Assembly (NCBI GenBank): GCA_028686055.1
Contig: JAQUCU010000006.1
Span: 1 to 36,168, forward strand
DNA: 36,168 nt
Reading direction: 5' to 3'
From: Desulfuromonadaceae bacterium
GTDB taxonomy: Bacteria; Desulfobacterota; Desulfuromonadia; Geobacterales; Pseudopelobacteraceae
Shown here: positions 1-6,676 of the stretch, in pieces
Numbering within the stretch: position 1 is the stretch's first letter
How the letters are laid out: each line of letters opens with the position of its first letter
Made by a program: the position numbers and the translations under genes
The notes under the pieces: generated by a model
Databases searched by the model: none
What the model was told of the DNA's origin: nothing
What the model saw: the letters and a program-made list of their open reading frames with translations, nothing else

Positions 1-612
1 TTCAACTCCGACATCTGTTACGGCCAGATATTCTCCGGAACCGACAGTGCCGTGCCGGCCTATTCAGATACACCGCTTGGGGGAATGGGGCTGAATCCTT
101 CTTTTGGTCAGAGTGCCGGTCTGAAGAGGATTGAACAGCACGAGCCGATCATTATCGATTTTGCCGGATGTGTGGACGGATATCTGAGCGATCAGACCCG
201 CGTATTTTCAGTCGGAGAGCTGTCTGATAAATTCAGAAGGGCGTATGACGACATGCTGAAGATTCAGAGTCTGATGATGCGTACTGCCGAGGCTGGAGTA
301 AGCTGTGGCGCGCTGTACAATGTCTGCTTCAAGTGTGCCGTTGACATGGGCTATGCCGACAGCTTTATGGGTGCAAAAGGGTCGCAGGTGTCATTTATAG
401 GACATGGCATTGGCGTTGAAATAGATGAATATCCATTTATTACCAGTAGATTCAGTCATATGTCGCTTGAAGTAGGGATGGCTTTTGCGTTTGAGCCTAA
501 AGTTGTTTTTCCTGGTGAAGGTGCAATTGGTATTGAAAACACCTTTTATTTGAGTAATGAAGGGCTTAAGCGCCTTACCCACTCTAGTGATGAACTGGTA
601 ATTCTGAGCTGA
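1..612 (+). CDS. M24-family metallopeptidase (Xaa-Pro aminopeptidase-like), 5' partial
   Basis: The reading frame is open from base 1, so the gene begins upstream of the window; the GTG at 52 is internal. The visible 203 residues are the C-terminal part of a pita-bread (creatinase/aminopeptidase P) fold. Metal-ligand motifs are recognisable: an Asp in DFAGCVDGYLSDQTR, a His in GHGIGVEIDE, and Glu residues in FEPK and GIENT near the C-terminus. The family uses two metal ions to remove an N-terminal residue next to proline or, in some members, to act on creatine-like substrates. The exact substrate cannot be told from the fragment. The stop is TGA at 610-612, followed by a 185-base gap holding the gltA promoter region. 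Confidence 0.88.
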   Translation, partial: FNSDICYGQIFSGTDSAVPAYSDTPLGGMGLNPSFGQSAGLKRIEQHEPIIIDFAGCVDGYLSDQTRVFSVGELSDKFRRAYDDMLKIQSLMMRTAEAGVSCGALYNVCFKCAVDMGYADSFMGAKGSQVSFIGHGIGVEIDEYPFITSRFSHMSLEVGMAFAFEPKVVFPGEGAIGIENTFYLSNEGLKRLTHSSDELVILS

Positions 613-633
613 TTTCACAGATCAAAATTTTTG

Positions 634-683
634 TTGCAATTTACGTATACGGTCTAGTATAACAGCCCTACAAAATCGTATAC
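634..683 (+). promoter_or_regulatory. Candidate gltA promoter with two CGTATAC palindrome sites
   Basis: A sigma70-like pair, TTGCAA at 634-639 and TATAAC at 658-663 with an 18-base spacer, lies upstream of citrate synthase. Two near-identical 10-mers of form WCGTATACRG are centred in the spacer (CGTATAC at 644-650) and just after the likely start point (CGTATAC at 677-683), 33 bases apart, about three helical turns. GTATAC is itself palindromic. This layout resembles paired operators of a repressor, but no regulator is identified from sequence. Confidence 0.45.
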
Positions 684-797
684 AGTATTCTAAAAAAGAG
701 TCCGGTTTCTCCACGTAAAACTAATGAACTTCATGTAGGAAGCTGAAAAGCTTTTTATCCGGGTTCGAAACCACACCACGAAAAGGAGAGTAAAACA

Positions 798-2126
798 ATG
801 GCCCTGAAAGACACGCTCAAGCTGAAGATCGAGGAACACCGTCCACGCATCACCAGACTCGTAAAAGAGTTCGGCAAAGTCATCATTGATCAGGTTAACA
901 TCGACCAGTGTATCGGTGGTGCCCGCGATATCCGTTCGCTTGTAACCGATATCTCCTACCTTGACCCGCAGGAAGGCATCCGTTTCCGTGGCAAGACCAT
1001 TCCTGAGACTTTTGCAGCACTTCCTAAGGCAAAGGGTTCCAATTACCCGACCGTTGAATCTTTCTGGTATTTCCTGCTCACCGGTGAAATCCCGACACAG
1101 GAGCAGACTGATGCTGTTATTGCAGAGTGGAAAGTCCGCCAGGCTGTTCCTCAGTATGTATTTGACGCAATCAAGGCACTGCCGCTTGAGAGTCATCCGA
1201 TGGTCATGCTTTCCGTCGGTATTTTGGCAATGCAGAAAGATTCTAAATTTGCCGCTTTCTACAACTCCGGGAAATTCAACAAGATGACCGCCTGGGAATC
1301 TGTCTATGAAGATGCCAGCGATATAGTTGCCCGTATTCCGATTGTCGCTGCTTTTATCTACAACCTGAAGTATCGTGCCAATAAACAGATCGCTATTGAT
1401 CCAACACTTGACATGGGTGCCAATTTTGCCCATATGATTGGCCAGAGTGAAGAGTACAAAGACGTTGCCCGTATGTACTTCATCCTGCACTCCGACCATG
1501 AGTCCGGCAACGTATCGGCTCACACCACTCATCTCGTGCATTCTGCTCTGTCCGACCCGTATTATGCCTACTCTGCCGGTCTGAACGGTCTGGCAGGCCC
1601 GCTGCATGGACTTGCAAACCAGGAAGTACTTGCCTGGACGATGAACTTCCAGGCTAAATACTGCAAAGACGTCGAGCCGACCAAAGAACTTATCAAAGCT
1701 GCTCTTTGGGATACACTCAATGCCGGCCAGGTAATCCCCGGTTACGGACATGCAGTTCTGCGTAAGACCGACCCACGCTACATGGCTCAGCGTGAGTTTT
1801 GCCTCGCAACTCCCGGTCTCAAGGATGATGCATTGTTCAAGGTTGTTTCGATGATTTTTGAAGTTGCTCCGGGGGTACTGACTGAGCATGGCAAAACCAA
1901 AAATCCTTGGCCGAACGTTGATGCCCAGTCGGGCGTCATCCAGTACTTCTTTGGTCTTCGCGAATATGACTTCTACACTGTTCTTTTCGGTGTAGGCCGC
2001 GCACTTGGTTGTATGGCTAACATCACATGGGATCGTGGTCTCGGCTACGCTATTGAGCGTCCTAAATCCGTTACCACTCCGATGCTGGAAAAATGGGCTG
2101 CTGAAGGTGGTCGTCAGTTGTCATAA
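798..2126 (+). CDS. gltA: Citrate synthase, eukaryote-like (Geobacteraceae type)
   Basis: This 442-residue protein condenses oxaloacetate and acetyl-CoA to citrate, the entry step of the TCA cycle. Length and sequence match the mitochondrial-type enzymes rather than the short Gram-negative type: the long N-terminal region is present and the catalytic residues fall almost at pig-heart positions, with His270 in GPLHG, His318 in GYGHAVL and Asp375 in PNVDA. The substrate-binding HSDHE motif is at 231-235. Eukaryote-like citrate synthases are documented in Geobacteraceae. The start has a good ribosome binding site (AAAAGGAGAG, 781-790). The gene stands alone, with its own promoter region and a strong terminator. 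A long open frame on the opposite strand is only a shadow. Confidence 0.97.
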   Translation: MALKDTLKLKIEEHRPRITRLVKEFGKVIIDQVNIDQCIGGARDIRSLVTDISYLDPQEGIRFRGKTIPETFAALPKAKGSNYPTVESFWYFLLTGEIPTQEQTDAVIAEWKVRQAVPQYVFDAIKALPLESHPMVMLSVGILAMQKDSKFAAFYNSGKFNKMTAWESVYEDASDIVARIPIVAAFIYNLKYRANKQIAIDPTLDMGANFAHMIGQSEEYKDVARMYFILHSDHESGNVSAHTTHLVHSALSDPYYAYSAGLNGLAGPLHGLANQEVLAWTMNFQAKYCKDVEPTKELIKAALWDTLNAGQVIPGYGHAVLRKTDPRYMAQREFCLATPGLKDDALFKVVSMIFEVAPGVLTEHGKTKNPWPNVDAQSGVIQYFFGLREYDFYTVLFGVGRALGCMANITWDRGLGYAIERPKSVTTPMLEKWAAEGGRQLS

Positions 2127-2150
2127 TTGCACTGGTTTAATAGACGAAAT

Positions 2151-2185
2151 AAAAAAGGGGGCGCAGATATGCGCCCCCTTTTTTT
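2151..2185 (+). terminator. Intrinsic terminator after gltA
   Basis: A perfect 9-bp stem, GGGGGCGCA (2157-2165) with TGCGCCCCC (2170-2178), closes a GATA tetraloop and is followed by seven T. Six A precede the stem, so it could also work in the other direction. It lies 25 bases past the citrate synthase stop. Confidence 0.95.
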
Positions 2186-2264
2186 ATTTCCTGCTTGCAA
2201 AAAATAAAAAGTAAGGTATAAAAGACAATATCAGTCGTATTTAAACGTAATCACAGGAGGCTTA

Positions 2265-2843
2265 ATGGCACCTTCAATCAAGGGAACCAAAACAGAGCAG
2301 AATCTTCTCAAATCGTTTGCCGGTGAGAGTCAGGCGCGTAATCGCTACACGTATTTTGCCGGTGTCGCCAAAAAAGAGGGATTTATCCAGATTGCCGATA
2401 TCTTTGAAGAAACGGCTAATCAGGAGAAGGAACATGCAAAACGCTTTTTCAAATATCTAGAGGGTGGTGAGCTTGAAATTACGGCCTGTTTCCCTGCCGG
2501 AAAGATAGGTACGACTTCAGAGAATCTTCTGGCTTCTGCAAATGGTGAGCATGAGGAGCATGAGCTTCTCTATCCTCGTTTTGCAGTAACAGCACGCCAG
2601 GAGGGGTTTCCGGCTATTGCCGCTGCCTGGACAGCAATATCGGTGGCTGAAAAACAGCATGAAAAACGATACCGCGATCTGTTGGCAAATATAGATGCTG
2701 GCCGTGTGTTTACAAAAGATGGTGATGTCGTATGGCGTTGCCGCAATTGTGGTTACCTTCACACCGGCAAGGAGGCTCCTGAGACCTGCGCAGCCTGCCT
2801 GCATCCCAAAGCACATTTTGAACTGTTAGGCGAAAACTGGTAA
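2265..2843 (+). CDS. rbr: Rubrerythrin
   Basis: This 192-residue protein is a classical rubrerythrin, a cytoplasmic peroxidase that reduces hydrogen peroxide in anaerobes. Residues 1-145 form the four-helix diiron domain, with ligand motifs ExxxxxRY (Glu21), EExxxxExEH (Glu49 to His57), the 95-98 Glu cluster, and EKQH (Glu129, His132). Residues 155-192 are a rubredoxin domain with Cys159/Cys162 and Cys175/Cys178 as the FeS4 site. The start follows an AGGAGG-like ribosome binding site just before 2265. The next gene, desulfoferrodoxin, is 73 bases downstream on the same strand, so the pair probably forms an oxygen-defence operon. Confidence 0.96.
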   Translation: MAPSIKGTKTEQNLLKSFAGESQARNRYTYFAGVAKKEGFIQIADIFEETANQEKEHAKRFFKYLEGGELEITACFPAGKIGTTSENLLASANGEHEEHELLYPRFAVTARQEGFPAIAAAWTAISVAEKQHEKRYRDLLANIDAGRVFTKDGDVVWRCRNCGYLHTGKEAPETCAACLHPKAHFELLGENW

Positions 2844-2916
2844 TTACCGGGGCCCTGTTTTCCAATCTGGAGCCGGAAATACAGGAGCTACTACTATCCA
2901 CATGAGGAGTGAAAAG

Positions 2917-3297
2917 ATGGCAAAATTACTTGAAGTTTACAAATGTGAGTTGTGTGGAAATATAATCGAAGTTATTCATGCCGGTGATGGTGATCTTTCA
3001 TGCTGCGGCCAGCAGATGAAAATTCTTTCGGAAAATACTGTTGACGCTGCCAAGGAAAAACATGTTCCGGTTATCGAAAAAATTGATGGTGGCTACAAAG
3101 TTACCATTGGAAGCGTTGCCCATCCGATGGAAGAGAAACATTACATCGAGTGGATTGAGCTTGTCGCTGACGGCAAGGCATATCGACAGTTTCTAAAGCC
3201 CGGAGATGCGCCTACCGCCACATTTAATGTCACCGCAATAAATCTGTCAGCTCGTGAGCTATGCAACCTGCATGGTGTCTGGTCAGCACAGGGCTGA
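2917..3297 (+). CDS. dfx: Desulfoferrodoxin (superoxide reductase, two-iron type)
   Basis: The 126-residue protein reduces superoxide to hydrogen peroxide without making oxygen, and its peroxide product would be a substrate for the rubrerythrin just upstream. An N-terminal desulforedoxin-like domain carries Cys10, Cys13 and the adjacent Cys29-Cys30 for center I. The catalytic neelaredoxin-like domain has His49, His69, His75, Cys116 and His119 (CNLHG) as the expected center II ligands, plus the active-site Glu47-Lys48 pair. An ATG at 2902 is in frame, but GAGGAGTGA at 2904-2912 is the ribosome binding site for the ATG at 2917, so the shorter start is preferred. A weak hairpin (3321-3345) follows the stop. 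Confidence 0.95.
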   Translation: MAKLLEVYKCELCGNIIEVIHAGDGDLSCCGQQMKILSENTVDAAKEKHVPVIEKIDGGYKVTIGSVAHPMEEKHYIEWIELVADGKAYRQFLKPGDAPTATFNVTAINLSARELCNLHGVWSAQG

Positions 3298-3320
3298 TTA
3301 CCACTATAATCCTGTCTTTG

Positions 3321-3345
3321 GCGGGAACTCGGAACGGGTTCCCGC
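3321..3345 (+). terminator. Possible weak terminator hairpin after desulfoferrodoxin
   Basis: GCGGGAAC (3321-3328) pairs perfectly with GTTCCCGC (3338-3345) over a 9-base loop. The downstream sequence is only T-rich (TGATTTGTCTGTT), so termination would be partial at best; it could equally be a structure in a readthrough transcript to lptF. Confidence 0.4.
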
Positions 3346-3384
3346 TGATTTGTCTGTTGAGCCCTTTACACATTTCCCCCGCTC

Positions 3385-4548
3385 ATGTATCATCTCTCTG
3401 TGAAACGCATTTTATCCCTTTACATAATTCGCGAAATATCCTCGTTATTTTTGCTTGGCATTGTCATTTTTACTCTGGTTCTGCTGATGGGACGACTGAT
3501 TAAACTGACTGATCTTGTCGTGTCACATGGTGTCCCGCTGGTAGATGTCAGCAGAATGATCCTGTATCTTATCCCGTCATTTCTGGTGTTTACGATTCCA
3601 ATGGCTTTTTTGCTGGCGGTGCTGCTGGCGTTCGGACGCCTCTCTGCCGATAACGAGATTGTTGTCATGAAAGCCAGTGGCCTAAGCCTTGTTCAGATAC
3701 TGCCTCCGGTAATCATCTGTGCGCTTGTAGCCGTGATGCTCGCGCTAGGCGCAAGTGCATACGGTGTTCCATGGGGTAACAGTTCTTTCAAGGAGCTCAG
3801 TTTACAGGTGCTAAAGCAGAACATTACGTCCACTATTCGGGAGAAAACGTTCTGGGATGATATTCCGGGTGTCGTAATGTATACCGATCATTATGATGAG
3901 CAGAGCCATGCATTGAAAGGAGTTGTCATTTACGATGGGCGCAATCCTGACAGCCCCATGACGATATTTGCGACGGACGGAGCCCTTACTAGCGATGTAG
4001 GCAGCCAGGCCCTGCTCCTGTCTCTGCATAATGGTTCCATTCATATCGCCGGTGCTGGCGGTCTATATCGGTTGGTCCATTTTGGTGAATACAGTATGAC
4101 AGTTGGCGAAAAGGGGGGCACTTCCGCAATCTCCAGGAATGAGCTGGATATGTGGTTATCAGAGCTTCAGCACAAGATAAAAGATCCCGGCACTTCTGCC
4201 CAGAATCGTCTTAAAATGCTGACGGAGCTTCACAGCCGTTTTACATTTCCATTTGCTTCGCTTGTTTTCGCAATTCTTGGGGTCCCTTTGGGGATTCAGA
4301 ACCGTCGCTCGGGTAAATCGGGCGGGTTTACCGTTAGTATTGCAATCATACTAGCCTATTATGTTCTAATGTCTGTTGCAAAGACCCTGGCTGAAAAGGG
4401 CGCTCTTCCCCCTGTTGTAGCTCTTTGGATTCCCAATATGATTTTCTTTGCGATGGGCTGGTTTTTTTTACGAATGGCATCGCAGGAGAAGAACATTCCG
4501 ATTTACAATATGAAAAATGTTTTCGCTTATTTCCGGAGGGCGTCCTGA
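3385..4548 (+). CDS. lptF: LptF/LptG-family permease, probably LptF
   Basis: This is a YjgP/YjgQ-family inner membrane protein of 387 residues, a permease half of the LPS transporter LptB2FG, which extracts lipopolysaccharide from the inner membrane. Three hydrophobic segments fill about residues 15-120. A periplasmic beta-rich domain follows (about 125-270), and three more membrane segments lie near 285-375. The cytoplasmic contact GIQNRRSGKSGGF is typical of the family. ATG 3385 has no clear ribosome binding site, and a GTG at 3400 is a possible alternative. The second permease gene begins one base after its stop. The ATPase LptB is not in the window. Confidence 0.92.
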   Translation: MYHLSVKRILSLYIIREISSLFLLGIVIFTLVLLMGRLIKLTDLVVSHGVPLVDVSRMILYLIPSFLVFTIPMAFLLAVLLAFGRLSADNEIVVMKASGLSLVQILPPVIICALVAVMLALGASAYGVPWGNSSFKELSLQVLKQNITSTIREKTFWDDIPGVVMYTDHYDEQSHALKGVVIYDGRNPDSPMTIFATDGALTSDVGSQALLLSLHNGSIHIAGAGGLYRLVHFGEYSMTVGEKGGTSAISRNELDMWLSELQHKIKDPGTSAQNRLKMLTELHSRFTFPFASLVFAILGVPLGIQNRRSGKSGGFTVSIAIILAYYVLMSVAKTLAEKGALPPVVALWIPNMIFFAMGWFFLRMASQEKNIPIYNMKNVFAYFRRAS

Positions 4549-4549
4549 T

Positions 4550-5629
4550 ATGGGCATTCTCTACCGCTATATTGCCAAGATCTGGCTACGCCTGCTTGCG
4601 CTCTGCTTGAGCGGTTTTGTCGGAATCTACCTTGTTATTGACCTGATTGAAAAAATCCCGCGCTTTCTGCGTGCGGGGGGGGCTACGGGCGATATACTGC
4701 AGTACTTTGTCTGGAAGCTTCCTGAAATGGTCAGTCGGACCGCCACATTCTCTGTTCTTATGGCTACGCTGTTGACACTTGGGTTGCTTTCACGCGACAG
4801 CGAAATTATTGCGCTGCGCAGTTGTGGGGTAAGTCTGTTTAAAATTGCACTGCCGATGCTTACACTCGGGATTGCTGCCAGCATTCTGCTCTTGATCAAC
4901 TCTGAATTAGTTCTGCCGTACAGTTATTCCCAAACCGAACTGATCGAGAATGTCAAGATCAAGAAAAAAAGTGATCACGTAACGTTTAAACGCAACAATA
5001 TATGGTTTCGCTCTGCATCGATGATCCTGCAGGCGCGCCTTTTTGAGCCTAAAACACGAACATTGAGCGGGGTCGTGGTCTGGAATGTAGACGGGTCTAT
5101 GAATCCGATCAGCAGGATCGACGCAAATACGGCAATCTACCGGGAAGGGCGATGGATCCTGAATTCCACTACACAGAGGAATTTCCAGACGGTGGCCGGG
5201 TACGCACCACACTCTGCTAAAATGATGGAGCTGAATCTCAATCTTAAAATAGAAGATCTGCAGGTTCTGGATAGCGATGCAGATAACATGAGTATACGCA
5301 AGTTGAAGGAGTATGCCGAAAATCTTAAGCGTGGCGGCTATGAAGCCTATCGTTATCTGACGCTGATGCACACAAAGATTGCGGCTCCCTTTGCGGCTCT
5401 GATTATGGTGATACTAGGGATTCCGTTCGCACTGCGAAACAGGCGCTCTGGCGGCATCGCCATGGGAATAGGTGCCAGCATCGGAATCAGTTTTGCATAT
5501 TTTGTTGTCAATGCGGTACTGCTTTCATATGGTCGGAGCGGCGTTTTGCCCCCGGTAGTCGCCGCCTGGGGCGCTAATTTTCTTTTCATGCTGAGTGGTA
5601 TATGGATGGCGATGACGGTCGAAGGGTAA
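4550..5629 (+). CDS. lptG: LptF/LptG-family permease, probably LptG
   Basis: The second permease of the LPS exporter has 359 residues and the same plan as its upstream partner: three N-terminal membrane segments, a periplasmic domain and three C-terminal membrane segments, with the conserved loop FALRNRRSGGIAMG. The preferred start is the ATG at 4550, preceded by GGAGG at 4533-4537; an in-frame ATG at 4517 lies inside lptF and would add an unlikely hydrophilic leader. A one-base gap after the lptF stop indicates translational coupling. LptF and LptG assignments rest on gene order and could be swapped. Confidence 0.92.
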   Translation: MGILYRYIAKIWLRLLALCLSGFVGIYLVIDLIEKIPRFLRAGGATGDILQYFVWKLPEMVSRTATFSVLMATLLTLGLLSRDSEIIALRSCGVSLFKIALPMLTLGIAASILLLINSELVLPYSYSQTELIENVKIKKKSDHVTFKRNNIWFRSASMILQARLFEPKTRTLSGVVVWNVDGSMNPISRIDANTAIYREGRWILNSTTQRNFQTVAGYAPHSAKMMELNLNLKIEDLQVLDSDADNMSIRKLKEYAENLKRGGYEAYRYLTLMHTKIAAPFAALIMVILGIPFALRNRRSGGIAMGIGASIGISFAYFVVNAVLLSYGRSGVLPPVVAAWGANFLFMLSGIWMAMTVEG

Positions 5630-5664
5630 CACAGAAATCATCCTCACTGATCGGGGGGCACATA

Positions 5665-6585
5665 ATGCTGAAATTTATACAAATACTCATTTTTTTCGTC
5701 TGTCTTTGCTTCACTTACACAGCGCTGGCAGCCGAACGGCCGAGGTGGTCTAAAAACGGAGGTTTTTCGATTCCAGGCCAGGTTGCCACTCCGATCACTA
5801 TTCTCAGTATCATCCCCGCCCAGGCAGAACCGGGGACAAGGGTGACGCTGTCCGGAACCGGTTTCAAAGAAAATACCACTGTTATGCTGGGTAGCTCTGA
5901 AATTGTGCCCCGGATCATAAGTACCAGGCAGATTGAATTCAACGTACCGCCAAAGCTGGATTCGGGTCTTTACGCTCTCTATCTGAAGCGTTCTGATGGT
6001 ATGACCGGCAGAACGTATAATTTTACTGTACTCCCTCTGCGCCCTGTACTAAGTTCTTTGCAGCCGACCCGGATAAGTTTCTGTGGTGGAGGCAGGGAGC
6101 GCGAAGTGATTGCCCGCGGCAGTAATTTCGGTGCTGGTACGAAGCTTTTATTTAATGGGGCTGTTCTGGACAGCACTCTTCTTTCGCCGGAGGCCATCTT
6201 ATTTACTGTACCGGCAGTTCCGGGCGGGCTCTATCACGTCCTCGTTAAAAACGCGCTCGAAAACAGTTCGGTACCACTGGCTCTGGTTGTTGAAAACAGT
6301 CCTGAAATAGTGCAGGTGACAGTGGGAAACGAGCATGTGAATTCTTACGAACTGATTATTTCCGGGAGGAACTTTAATCAGAACTCGTCTGTTTTTGTTG
6401 ATGGCGTGCAGCTGGGCGGCCGTGGCGGGCAGGATATGATTGAGCGGGAAAAGCTGATCTATATCGACTGCACAAAACTGATCTACCAGCGATACCCCTA
6501 CTCCCCTGTGAACAAGGATTTCCGTCTACAGGTTGTCAATCCCGATGGAGAGTCGAGTCAGATTATCACCGTAACAGCCCCGTAA
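5665..6585 (+). CDS. Exported IPT/TIG-repeat protein
   Basis: A 306-residue protein with a clear Sec signal peptide: charged start, hydrophobic core at about residues 4-20 and probable cleavage at ALA-AE near 23. The rest consists of three tandem IPT/TIG immunoglobulin-like modules. Each has the typical opening 'I..I.P..A.PGT.VTLSG.GF' style; the first is at about 45-125, followed by units near 130-210 and 215-305. Such modules bind proteins or polysaccharides in secreted or outer-membrane proteins; no enzyme motif is seen. The start at 5665 has a G-rich ribosome binding site, while an in-frame upstream ATG would bury the signal peptide. It lies 35 bases after lptG and probably shares its transcript, which hints at an envelope role. 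Confidence 0.8.
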   Translation: MLKFIQILIFFVCLCFTYTALAAERPRWSKNGGFSIPGQVATPITILSIIPAQAEPGTRVTLSGTGFKENTTVMLGSSEIVPRIISTRQIEFNVPPKLDSGLYALYLKRSDGMTGRTYNFTVLPLRPVLSSLQPTRISFCGGGREREVIARGSNFGAGTKLLFNGAVLDSTLLSPEAILFTVPAVPGGLYHVLVKNALENSSVPLALVVENSPEIVQVTVGNEHVNSYELIISGRNFNQNSSVFVDGVQLGGRGGQDMIEREKLIYIDCTKLIYQRYPYSPVNKDFRLQVVNPDGESSQIITVTAP

Positions 6586-6610
6586 TTTCTTTTAGGTAAA
6601 ATCCCGGAAG

Positions 6611-6654
6611 AACTGTTTGGTACCTGAAGGAAAACATATCTGTAAAACAGTTTT
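6611..6654 (+). terminator. Possible terminator-like hairpin in convergent gap
   Basis: AACTGTTT (6611-6618) can pair with AAACAGTT (6645-6652) followed by TT, in the 91-base gap between the converging IPT/TIG gene and the RND transporter gene. The loop is long (26 bases), so support is weak. Confidence 0.25.
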
Positions 6655-6676
6655 AAATAGTTGTAAAACCTGCAGC

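Noticed and set aside
690..1889. A 399-codon open frame on the minus strand across gltA
   Set aside because: It lies opposite a certain citrate synthase gene, has no recognisable domain and arises from codon bias of the real gene.
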